From Candidatus Latescibacterota bacterium (GTDB lineage: Bacteria; Krumholzibacteriota; Krumholzibacteriia; WVZY01): 34,055 nt of DNA. Positions within the stretch are counted from its first letter, which is position 1, and each line of letters opens with the position of its first letter. Shown here in pieces: positions 23,847-31,522 of the stretch. The DNA lies in NCBI GenBank assembly GCA_020352495.1, contig CP070677.1, forward strand, positions 2,644,039-2,678,093. Reading direction: 5' to 3'. The notes beneath the pieces are model-generated. The model searched no databases. It was not told where the DNA came from and was given only the letters and a program-made list of their open reading frames with translations. The position numbers and the translations under genes are program-made.

Positions 23847-24102
23847 GGCGACCGCCCGAAGGCCCAGATTCCCGTGGTCGAGGGCCAGCCTAGCAAAAAC
23901 GTCCCAAAACCTTACTTCCGCGCGTGTTGAACGGCACTTGTGAACAGGCGGTGTGTACTGGTATCCTATCCGAGGGCGCTGCGGCGCCCTTACACAAACG
24001 AAACGGAGACAAAAACGACGATCTAATGAGGCGTACCAACTCTGAAACCCGGTGACGCCCGGGTTGCTAAACGGATCACGGCGTCGAGAGGAGAACGACA
24101 CA
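23847..24102 (+). promoter_or_regulatory. leader region of the dehydratase operon with two GC hairpins
   Basis: No gene is visible. A possible promoter is TTGTGA, 18 bases, TATCCT ending near 23968. Downstream are AGGGCGC-TGCG-GCGCCCT (23973-23990) and AACCCGG-TGACGC-CCGGGTT (24046-24065), both perfect 7-bp stems without T-runs, then the ribosome site GAGAGGAG before ATG 24103. The hairpins would lie in a leader of about 130 bases. Confidence 0.4.
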
Positions 24103-25350
24103 ATGGCGGAAGAAAAAAAGACAACCATCAAAAAGATCCGCTCGGCCGGCCCGATGCGACAGCTGATGGCCGATTATTTCAAAGAACTCGATGAGGCATC
24201 AAAAACGGGTAGTCCCCAGATTGCGTGGTGTACAAGTGTCGGACCTGCGGAGCTTCTTCGGTCTTTTGGCTTTCTCGTTTACTTCCCCGAGAATCACGGA
24301 GCCATGCTCGGGTCATCACGTATGGCACCGGATCTGATTCCGGCCGCCAACGCTATCGGCTACTCACCCGATATCTGTTCGTACCTGACGAGCGATATCG
24401 GGTCGTATCTCCGAAAAAACACCCCCCTCACAAAAGCCTTTGGTATGGAGACCGTGCCGCTACCGGATGTGCTCGTGTACAACACAAACCAGTGCCGGGA
24501 CGTGAAGGATTGGTTTTCCTTTTATGAACGGGAGCTCGAGGTGCCGTGTATCGGTATCGATACGATGCGGCAGATCGGTGACATCACACCCGAACACATC
24601 AGTGGTCTCATCGGTCAGCACAAGGCGCTCATACCCATTCTCGAAGAGATATCGGGACAAAAATTCGACATAGACCGCCTAAGGGAAACCGTCAAGTCCT
24701 CCTACGAATGCACAAAGGGGTGGAAGAAAGTTCTCCGTATCGCCGAAAAACGTCCATCGCCGATCACGTTCTTCGACGCGACGATTCACATGGGGCCCGC
24801 CGTGGTGCTCCGTGGTGACGATCGCGCGGTGCAATACTACGAGACGCTCAACGCCGAACTGGAGGAACGAGTGGCAAACGGGGTCGGCGCGGTTGATGAC
24901 GAGACCTACCGTTTCTACTGGGAAGGGATGCCGGTATGGGGTAAACTTCGCGAACACGCCGAGTTCTTCGCCGAGAAGAAATCGTGTGTCGTCGCCTCTA
25001 CGTATTGCAACAGTTGGATCTTCGAGGACCTCGAGCACGAGGATCCGTTTGAGGGGATGGCCCGGGCTTACACAGAACTCTTTATCGTGCGCTCGGAGGG
25101 TTACAAAGAGAAATATCTCGAGAATATGGTCCGCGACTATAATATTAGCGGGATCATTTATCACGATGCAAAGACGTGCCCAAACAACTCGAACAACAGA
25201 TATGGTCTGCCGCTTCGTTTTTCGAAGAGTTCCGGTGTTCCCCACGTAGTGATAAACGGTGACCTCAACGATCTTCGTCTCTACTCCGAGGAACAGGCGA
25301 AAACCCAGTTCGAGGCTTTGGTGGAGCAAATCAGCGAGAAGGCCAAATGA
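24103..25350 (+). CDS. 2-hydroxyacyl-CoA dehydratase / benzoyl-CoA reductase-family Fe-S protein, single subunit
   Basis: The 415-residue protein belongs to the HgdB/BcrBC/FldB family (2-hydroxyglutaryl-CoA dehydratase D component). Family landmarks are AWCTSVGPAELLRSFGF (C43), YSPDICSYLTSDIGSYL (C92), VLVYNTNQCRDVKDWF (C131) and near the end IIYHDAKTCPNN (C359) with GVPHVVINGDLND. Further cysteines are 149, 203, 295 and 302. Canonical dehydratases and class I reductases need two different subunits of this family; only one is encoded here, directly followed by an ATPase activator. That arrangement matches homodimeric double-cubane cluster proteins, which carry an [Fe8S9] cluster and are fed by ATP-driven electron transfer. 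An atypical acyl-CoA dehydratase or reductase is the alternative, favoured by the acyl-CoA synthetase downstream. ATG 24103 follows GAGAGGAG. Cytoplasmic. Confidence 0.9.
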   Translation: MAEEKKTTIKKIRSAGPMRQLMADYFKELDEASKTGSPQIAWCTSVGPAELLRSFGFLVYFPENHGAMLGSSRMAPDLIPAANAIGYSPDICSYLTSDIGSYLRKNTPLTKAFGMETVPLPDVLVYNTNQCRDVKDWFSFYERELEVPCIGIDTMRQIGDITPEHISGLIGQHKALIPILEEISGQKFDIDRLRETVKSSYECTKGWKKVLRIAEKRPSPITFFDATIHMGPAVVLRGDDRAVQYYETLNAELEERVANGVGAVDDETYRFYWEGMPVWGKLREHAEFFAEKKSCVVASTYCNSWIFEDLEHEDPFEGMARAYTELFIVRSEGYKEKYLENMVRDYNISGIIYHDAKTCPNNSNNRYGLPLRFSKSSGVPHVVINGDLNDLRLYSEEQAKTQFEALVEQISEKAK

Positions 25351-25378
25351 TCTTGCTTAACGGGGTGGGACTGGGAGC

Positions 25379-26200
25379 GTGACCCAAAAGAAAAAAAACG
25401 ATTCCAAATCAGCCTCATCCGATCGCGGTCTCTACTGCGGCGTGGATGTCGGAGCCTCGGCCACCAAGCTGACCTTGATCGATGCGGCAAAAGAAATCCG
25501 CGCGATGGTGGTTCGTCCTTCGGGCGTCGATTATGCCGCGACGGCGAAGGAGTGTCTTGCCCAGGCATTGAGCGAGGCTGGGAATGCTTCGAAGCTCGCT
25601 CGATCCGTTTCCACGGGCTACGGGCGGCACAACGTAAAGTATGCCGACGCATCGCTCACGGAGATCCACTGCCACGGGATCGGCTGCTACCATTATATTC
25701 CACATTCGATCTCCATCGTCGACATCGGTGGACAAGACAACAAGGTAATCCGTCTCGATGACACGGGACAACGAATCGATTTCAAAATGAACCGAAAATG
25801 CGCCGCCGGCACAGGCGCATTTATCGAGGAGATCGCACTCAGGCTGGGGGTCAAGATCGACGAGATGGATCCCCTTGCGCGGCGCACCGATCACACGGTG
25901 CGGCTGAGCAGCTTTTGCACGGTTTTCGCCAAAACCGAGATTCTCGCGCACCTGCGACGAGGCGTCGATGTGGCGGAAATCGTCCGGGGAGCCTTTATGT
26001 CGGTGATCCAGCGCGTTGTGGAGATGGATCCGCTCGACACGGAAGTGGTGCTCACGGGCGGTGTGGTGGCATATAATCCGATCATAGCCGAGATATTTTC
26101 GGAAAAAATCGGACGGCGTGTGGAGGTACCTCCACATCCCCAGTTTACGGGAGCACTGGGGGCGGCACTGATTGCATTGCAGCAAAGCACGAACGAATAA
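25379..26200 (+). CDS. ATPase activator of the dehydratase/reductase (HgdC/BcrA/BadFG family)
   Basis: The 273-residue protein starts at GTG 25379, 28 bases after the previous stop. It has the ASKHA nucleotide motifs GVDVGASATKLTL (21-33) and VDIGGQDNKVI (114-124). The cysteines that hold the dimer-bridging [4Fe-4S] cluster are C141 (NRKCAAGTGAFIEE) and C180 (LSSFCTVFAKTEI). In this family a homodimer hydrolyses ATP to push one low-potential electron into its partner. Only one activator gene is present, so a homodimer (HgdC-type) is expected, not the BadFG-type pair. Its partner is surely the protein encoded just upstream. It leads on to the acyl-CoA synthetase gene 69 bases later. Confidence 0.95.
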   Translation: MTQKKKNDSKSASSDRGLYCGVDVGASATKLTLIDAAKEIRAMVVRPSGVDYAATAKECLAQALSEAGNASKLARSVSTGYGRHNVKYADASLTEIHCHGIGCYHYIPHSISIVDIGGQDNKVIRLDDTGQRIDFKMNRKCAAGTGAFIEEIALRLGVKIDEMDPLARRTDHTVRLSSFCTVFAKTEILAHLRRGVDVAEIVRGAFMSVIQRVVEMDPLDTEVVLTGGVVAYNPIIAEIFSEKIGRRVEVPPHPQFTGALGAALIALQQSTNE

Positions 26201-26244
26201 CAAACAAACCTTTATCCTAGTAATTAAAACAAACGCGTTACCGG

Positions 26245-26256
26245 TTCCAGCTGGAA
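26245..26256 (+). promoter_or_regulatory. 12-bp palindrome before the acyl-CoA synthetase gene
   Basis: TTCCAGCTGGAA is a perfect palindrome immediately upstream of the ribosome site AAAGGAGAG of the gene starting at 26270. It could be an operator or an mRNA feature, but one site alone is weak evidence. The surrounding 69-base gap is AT-rich and shows no clear promoter. Confidence 0.3.
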
Positions 26257-26269
26257 AAGGAGAGATAGC

Positions 26270-28345
26270 ATGCTTGATGGTCTTTTCAAACCGAGGTCGG
26301 TCGCCATCATCGGCGCATCCAAAAATCCGTATTCTATCGGGCACATCGTGATCAAAAACCTCGCCGATTACGGTTTCAAGGGTCCGATCTTTCCGATCAA
26401 CCCAAAGGGTGGAAACATCCGGAGCTTTAGGTGTTACAAGTCGGTCCTTGAGGTCCCGGATGAGATCGACCTCGTGAACATCTCGATCAGAGCCGATCTG
26501 CTTCCGCACGTGATCAAAGAATGCGGAGAGAAAGGTGTGAAGTTCCTGATCGTACACAGTGCGGGTTTCAAGGAGGTAGGCGAAGAAGGAATCAAGCGCG
26601 AAAGAGAAATGGTTGAGCTTGCGAACAGCTATGGGATGCGCGTCTTTGGGCCAAACTCCCAGGGGATTCAGAACGCTGATCCCGAGGTGTCCGTTTATGC
26701 AAACTTCACGTTTGTACCGATGAACCCCGGTAATGTATCGATCGTCGCTCAGGGCGGCGGAATGGGTGAGATGCTAAAACTTCATCTGTACAATGTCGGT
26801 CTCGGTCATCGCATGTACGCCTCGTACGGAAACGAATGCGATCTCTCGATGCCCGAGATACTCGACTACTACGGGCAGGACGAGGGTACACGTGTCATCA
26901 TGATGCAGACAGAGAGCTTCAAAAACCCAGAGGTGTTCCTCGATGTCGCATCACGTATTACGCCAAACAAACCGATTCTTGCTATTAAAGCGGGACGGAC
27001 ACGCGAGGGGTCGGTTGCCGTGTCGTCTCACACCGGGACACTGGTCGACCAGGCGGCTATGGCCACTGCGATGTACCGCAAAGCCGGTGTCGTCGAGTTT
27101 CACGACACGCATCAGATGATAAAGGCCGCCATCGCGTTTTCGACACAGGAACCGCCGACGGGCAAACGCATCGGTATGATCACCAACACCGGCGGCCCGG
27201 GAATTCAGGCAGTGGATGAGGCGATCGAGAGCGGGCTGACGCTGGCCAAGTGGTCCGACAAAGGGAAAAAGCGTCTCGAGGAAACCCAATACGCGGAGGC
27301 CAGTCTTGGAAACCCCGTGGACGTCGTCGCAACTGCGGGACCGGATCACTATTTTGCGGCGATGGATACGCTCCTCAAGGAAGACGGCACCGACATGCTG
27401 CTCGTCTTTTTTGTGACCGCCCCATTTGTCGATCTCGACGCAATCGCCGCACGCATCAAGGAGGCGTATTCGAGCTCGCCAAAACCGGTCGTTGTCGTAA
27501 TCGAAACGAGAGAGCTCTGGTACGGGTTGATCAACAGTCTCCGTGAGGGTGGTATTCCCGTTTACGAGTTTGCAGAAGATGGCGCAAGGGCGCTTGCCGC
27601 AATGGCGAAATATGCCGAGCTGCGTGACCGGAAGAAAGAATCGCCGCCCGAGCTCAAAGTGGATCGTGCTGCGGCCGAGGCAATCGTCAAACGGTATGAA
27701 GGGAAGGACGCGTACATCCCACAGCGCGAAGCGTTCGAGCTTCTTGGCGCCTATGGAATTCCCGTTCCCAAGGTTGTCGAGGTAAAGGGCAAGAGTGATC
27801 TCGACGCCGCGGCAAAAGAGGTTGGATTCCCCTGTGTCCTCAAAGTGGATTCTGCCGACGTCATTCACAAGTCCGACGAGGGTGGCGTCATTCTAAACAT
27901 TGCGGATGAGAAACAGCTGGCCGGCGCGTTCGACGAGATCCAAAGCCGTTTCTCGGGAAAGAAAGCCACATTCATCGTCATGGAACAAAAACCCGCCGGA
28001 GAAGAGATCATCATAGGCGCGACCGCTTCGCCGGGTCTGGGGAGCCTAGTGATGTTTGGATTGGGTGGTGTCTTTGTCGAGGTAATGAAGGACGTGATCG
28101 TTGCGCTTGCACCGCTCAGCAAACCCGAGGCCCGTGAGATGATGCAAGGGATCAAGGGCTACCCCGTTCTCGAAGGCGTCCGTGGTAAGGGCGTGGACCT
28201 CGACGCCGTCGAAGACCTGCTGCTCCGTGTGTCGCGTTTGGCCGCAGATTTCCCGAATATTACGGAAATGGATCTCAACCCCATCTTTGCATACCCGGCA
28301 GGGATGGCACCAATGGCCGTTGATGTTCGGCTGAAGATTTCCTAG
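26270..28345 (+). CDS. ADP(NDP)-forming acyl-CoA synthetase, fused alpha-beta
   Basis: The 691-residue protein is the fused form of acetate-CoA ligase (ADP-forming). Residues 1-130 are a CoA-binding Rossmann domain (VAIIGASKNPYSIGH). The two succinyl-CoA-ligase-like domains follow, with the phosphorylated histidine at H254 (AVSSHTGTLVD). From about residue 465 an ATP-grasp beta part carries the second catalytic histidine region (LKVDSADVIHKSDEGGV) and ends EMDLNPIFAYP. The reaction couples acyl-CoA formation to ATP hydrolysis to ADP plus Pi, and is reversible. ATG 26270 follows AAAGGAGAG. Between the activator gene and a symporter gene, it would plausibly activate an imported carboxylate to its CoA thioester, or recover ATP from an acyl-CoA product. 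Substrate unknown. Confidence 0.93.
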   Translation: MLDGLFKPRSVAIIGASKNPYSIGHIVIKNLADYGFKGPIFPINPKGGNIRSFRCYKSVLEVPDEIDLVNISIRADLLPHVIKECGEKGVKFLIVHSAGFKEVGEEGIKREREMVELANSYGMRVFGPNSQGIQNADPEVSVYANFTFVPMNPGNVSIVAQGGGMGEMLKLHLYNVGLGHRMYASYGNECDLSMPEILDYYGQDEGTRVIMMQTESFKNPEVFLDVASRITPNKPILAIKAGRTREGSVAVSSHTGTLVDQAAMATAMYRKAGVVEFHDTHQMIKAAIAFSTQEPPTGKRIGMITNTGGPGIQAVDEAIESGLTLAKWSDKGKKRLEETQYAEASLGNPVDVVATAGPDHYFAAMDTLLKEDGTDMLLVFFVTAPFVDLDAIAARIKEAYSSSPKPVVVVIETRELWYGLINSLREGGIPVYEFAEDGARALAAMAKYAELRDRKKESPPELKVDRAAAEAIVKRYEGKDAYIPQREAFELLGAYGIPVPKVVEVKGKSDLDAAAKEVGFPCVLKVDSADVIHKSDEGGVILNIADEKQLAGAFDEIQSRFSGKKATFIVMEQKPAGEEIIIGATASPGLGSLVMFGLGGVFVEVMKDVIVALAPLSKPEAREMMQGIKGYPVLEGVRGKGVDLDAVEDLLLRVSRLAADFPNITEMDLNPIFAYPAGMAPMAVDVRLKIS

Positions 28346-28362
28346 GGAACGGCGGTCGCTTC

Positions 28363-29781
28363 GTGCACTGGATTCCCATCACCGTCGTCGTTATCTATGT
28401 AGTCGCGTTGTTTGTGGTGACGTGGTGGGCTCGCCGCCTGACTGCGAGAGGTGCGGGAGGCATTGTAGGGTACCTGCTGGCGGGACGGGGACTACCCGCC
28501 GGAGTCTCCGCGGCGCTTCTGGCCGGTCTCGCCGTTGGCGGCGCCTCTACCATCGGGGTGGCCGAACGGGCCTACCATGTCGGGTTTTCCGCCGGATGGT
28601 ACAACGCGGCGTGGGCGTTTGGGGCGTTGGTTATGGGTCTCGTCGCCGCCAGACGCTACCGGCGTTTTGAAATCACAACACTCCCCGAGCTCTTCGAACG
28701 GTACTACAGCACCGCGGCGCGAGTCGTTGCCGTCGTCGGTCAGCTCGTTCTCCAGGTCGTCATCACTTCCCTCCAGTATGTCGCGGGCGGCGCGATTCTT
28801 TCCTCATTGATGCCCGGTGTTTTTACTTTCCGTTCGGGCATGGCGGTCACCGCCGTCGTCTTTGTCGGTATCACATTGATCGGGGGTTTTTGGGCCGCCG
28901 GTCTAACCAATGTGATCAATGTCATAGTCATCTATGCCGGTATCGGACTTGGCGCCATTTTGACGGTGGATCGTCTGGGCGGAGTCTCCGCCCTGGCGGA
29001 ACAAATTCCGGTGGATCACCCAGGGTTTGATCTGTTTGCCGTGGGGCCGGCGCTCATCTTGGGGTGGTTTATCGTCATGCTCACGACCGTGCACTCCACC
29101 CAGGCGGTGATCCAAATCGGCTTTGCGTCAAAGAACGAGACCGCGGCATCGAGGGCGTACCTCATCGGGAGTGCGTTGATCTTCCCCGTTGGTTTCATCA
29201 GCGCCATTATCGGGATGGCTGCGGTGGTGCTCCATCCGGGAATCGTACCCGCAGAAGCGCTCCCCAAAGTGGTATTGGATCTTTCGCCATTGGCAGCGGG
29301 GATCATTCTCGCCGGACTCTGGGCCGCCGACGTGAGCACTGCGTCGGCGCTTCTCTTGGGCAGTGCCACATTGGTATCAAGCGATATTATCAAACGTTTC
29401 TTTGCTCCCAACCTGAGCGCTGTTCGTGATCAACTGGTCTGCCGTGCGACGGTTCTGGTGCTTAGCATTTTTACGTTTCTATTGGCTCTCACCGTGAGGG
29501 GAATCCTCAGGATGCTCCTCATCGGTCTCACCTTGACGACCGCCTACACGCTTCTCGTTCTGATGACGATGTTCTGGCCGGCAATGTGCCGTAAGTCATC
29601 GGCCACTTGGACGCTTGTCACGACGATGGCCGCGCTTGTCGTTTGGCTCCTGCTCCCCGAAAGCTGGCGTTTTCTGCCTCATCCTATTTATTTCACATGG
29701 CTCGTGAGCCTGGTGACGTTCTTTCTTGTTGCGGTGTTTGACAAGAGGAAGATCGAGGAGAAGCACGTCGTAAACCGATGA
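28363..29781 (+). CDS. sodium:solute symporter (SSS family)
   Basis: The 472-residue protein has about 13 hydrophobic helices and starts at GTG 28363, 17 bases after the acyl-CoA synthetase stop. It shows the SSS pattern: YLLAGRGLPAGVSAALLAG, GGASTIGVAERAYHVGFSAGW by segments, and later AGLWAADVSTASALLLGSATLVSSD, which corresponds to the Na+-binding helix-8 region. SSS members carry sugars, amino acids or carboxylates. Linkage to the CoA ligase suggests a monocarboxylate or aromatic acid as cargo; this is inference from context. The TGA overlaps the ATG of the next gene (ATGA). Confidence 0.9.
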   Translation: MHWIPITVVVIYVVALFVVTWWARRLTARGAGGIVGYLLAGRGLPAGVSAALLAGLAVGGASTIGVAERAYHVGFSAGWYNAAWAFGALVMGLVAARRYRRFEITTLPELFERYYSTAARVVAVVGQLVLQVVITSLQYVAGGAILSSLMPGVFTFRSGMAVTAVVFVGITLIGGFWAAGLTNVINVIVIYAGIGLGAILTVDRLGGVSALAEQIPVDHPGFDLFAVGPALILGWFIVMLTTVHSTQAVIQIGFASKNETAASRAYLIGSALIFPVGFISAIIGMAAVVLHPGIVPAEALPKVVLDLSPLAAGIILAGLWAADVSTASALLLGSATLVSSDIIKRFFAPNLSAVRDQLVCRATVLVLSIFTFLLALTVRGILRMLLIGLTLTTAYTLLVLMTMFWPAMCRKSSATWTLVTTMAALVVWLLLPESWRFLPHPIYFTWLVSLVTFFLVAVFDKRKIEEKHVVNR

Positions 29782-30452
29782 CCAAAAAAGAAAGGCGTAC
29801 AGATTTGCCTTTGTGGGGCAAACGTCGAGTCGCCGTTTGCCTGATCGCGACTGGGCTGTCTCTGATACTTGGTACTTCGACTTCCCATGGAACGGGCTAC
29901 GGCGTGAAAGCGGGCGATCGGATTCGGCTGAAAACCCTCCAGATCCGGACGCACTTCTATGGTGAGCGTCTTCACGAATCGAACTCGCTTACGGGGACTG
30001 TCGTGCTCCTGGATGAACAGTTGGTCCATTTGAAATTGGCGGAAAGCCAGGATACCATTTCCGTCCGCCGCGATTCGATAACGTGGATCGAAAAGAGTGT
30101 CGGGCTCAAAACAAGAAAGGGCGAGGGCAAGTTTATCGGAACGGTTCTAGGGGCCGTCGCCGGGGCGGGGATTGGTGTCGCGATCGCTTACGCACCCAGG
30201 CTTTCTGGAAGCGATGAATGCAGACCCAGTAGGATCGGCGAACCAGGTTGTAGTGGGATGGCCGTTGTGTTGGGGGCGATTGGGCTCGTCGCGGGGGCGG
30301 TGGGTGGAAACATACTGGGCGGAACCATTGGTGACGGTATGGAGTACGAAAAGTGGGAACGGATCAGATGGTTGCAACGCGATTTTGGACTGCAACTGCG
30401 CTCTCCGATGGGTGGCTCAGGTTTGAGAGTCAGTCTCGCGGTCCGATTTTGA
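29778..30452 (+). CDS. envelope protein with glycine-zipper segments, function unknown
   Basis: I do not recognise a characterised family. The 224-residue protein has an N-terminal signal or anchor (residues 17-32), a small beta-rich domain starting KAGDRIRLKT, with a GTVVLLDEQLVHLKL stretch and a WIEKSVG end, and then two glycine-rich hydrophobic segments (TVLGAVAGAGIGVAIAYA and VVLGAIGLVAGAVGGNILG). Proteins of this plan occur near the envelope of several Gram-negative lineages. It overlaps the symporter gene by four bases and ends the operon; it converges with the NicO-type gene 35 bases on. The gap holds a short direct repeat GAGCTTTTGAGCTTTT. Confidence 0.7.
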   Translation: MTKKERRTDLPLWGKRRVAVCLIATGLSLILGTSTSHGTGYGVKAGDRIRLKTLQIRTHFYGERLHESNSLTGTVVLLDEQLVHLKLAESQDTISVRRDSITWIEKSVGLKTRKGEGKFIGTVLGAVAGAGIGVAIAYAPRLSGSDECRPSRIGEPGCSGMAVVLGAIGLVAGAVGGNILGGTIGDGMEYEKWERIRWLQRDFGLQLRSPMGGSGLRVSLAVRF

Positions 30453-30487
30453 GCTTTTGAGCTTTTGCCACACCCCCCTATCGCTGA

Positions 30488-31198
30488 CTACAACCCGAGA
30501 AACTGGATACAAAGCCCGGAAATGCATATTGTCGCCCCGGCTAAGGCATGTGCATATCGGTTGAGCCGCCCCAGGTTTGCAAAAGAAACACCCCACGATG
30601 ACAAAACGACGATCGCCAGCATCGTGCCAATCGTCGTCACTCCAAACAAACCCGCCACGAGAAATACGCCGCCTGCACTGCTCTTGGCCGCGGGATACAT
30701 CAGGATGGGTATGAGCGGTTCGCACGGGCCAAACACAAAGATGGTGAAGAGCACCCACGGTGTGATGTCTCGACCGTCGGCATCATGGACGTGTGCGTGA
30801 TCCGAATGATGGGAGTGGACGTGATCATGTATGTGCCCATCACCATGCGTGTGCACATGTCTATGTGGTCGATTCCGCACGGCACGATGAACACCCCACA
30901 CAAAATATGCGAGGCCAAAGCCAATCAGAAGCCAGGCGGTGACCGCACCGCGAAACCCTTCGAGCATCTCGAGCTTCATAACCTCGACGCCCAGGACCAC
31001 GCCAATCAACCCCAGGACGACCGAACTCAACACGTGCCCGAGACCACAGAAAAACGTCACCCATGCGGTCTTTCGTAGTGACCAACGCCGGGCGCGGCCC
31101 ATCACGACAAACGGAAGGTAATGATCCGGTCCGAAGACCGTATGGATAAAGCCAATCGAAACCGCTGTTCCGCAAAGGATGATGATGTCTGAATTCAC
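30488..31198 (-). CDS. NicO/RcnA-type nickel/cobalt transporter with His-rich loop
   Basis: The 236-residue membrane protein has about six helices. The first two carry the NiCoT/NicO-type signature HTVFGPDHYLPFVVMGRARR and GLGHVLSSVVLG. Between helices lies a loop with about thirteen histidines (HRHVHTHGDGHIHDHVHSHH and so on, residues about 113-142), a typical Ni/Co-binding stretch. A later FGPCEPLIPILMYPAA segment is conserved in the family. GTG 31198 follows GAGGG. It could import or export Ni(II) or Co(II); RcnA-like exporters also carry such loops. Its leader (31199-31320) contains TATTAT near 31313-31318 as a possible -10. No Ni enzyme lies in the window. Confidence 0.85.
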   Translation of the reverse strand: MNSDIIILCGTAVSIGFIHTVFGPDHYLPFVVMGRARRWSLRKTAWVTFFCGLGHVLSSVVLGLIGVVLGVEVMKLEMLEGFRGAVTAWLLIGFGLAYFVWGVHRAVRNRPHRHVHTHGDGHIHDHVHSHHSDHAHVHDADGRDITPWVLFTIFVFGPCEPLIPILMYPAAKSSAGGVFLVAGLFGVTTIGTMLAIVVLSSWGVSFANLGRLNRYAHALAGATICISGLCIQFLGL

Positions 31199-31522
31199 GT
31201 GTTTTTCCCTCGGTGTTGATCACCGGCCGACTGTGGGTGGGTGTGGGGTAGCCCCTCGTGCGGCCGGGATTGGTCGCCGTCTGACCGTCAAAACCGGCCT
31301 GGACGGCTCCCTATCATAATACACACGGAGCGGGTCTTTGGGAACTCATTTTCCGATGGCCGCTTCGATCCCGGTCGCGCCGCGGGCATCTACGCAGTAC
31401 AATCATGACGAAGCAAGCGCCTCCCCCTCATGAAATGAGCCAGGCAACCGGCAGGACGGTAGGATTTTGTTAACCGCACAGAATATTTACACACCATCCC
31501 TTGTCCAATATCGAGGACTCTA
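31199..31522. other. divergent intergenic region (324 bases)
   Basis: It separates the NicO-type gene (minus) from the EreA/ChaN-like gene (plus). No gene is visible. A TATTAT box near 31313-31318 on the minus strand is a weak -10 for the NicO gene. I looked for cobalamin and NiCo riboswitch cores in its minus-strand leader and found no convincing match. Toward 31522 the sequence becomes AT-richer, like the gene that follows. Confidence 0.4.

Noticed and set aside
25415..26557. Open frame of 380 codons on the minus strand.
   Set aside because: It is antisense to the activator and acyl-CoA synthetase genes, both with clear catalytic motifs.
31199..31320. Possible cobalamin or NiCo riboswitch in the leader of the NicO-type transporter.
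   Set aside because: Some G/C-rich boxes look suggestive, but I could not find the B12-box or the conserved NiCo core; a covariance-model scan would settle it.
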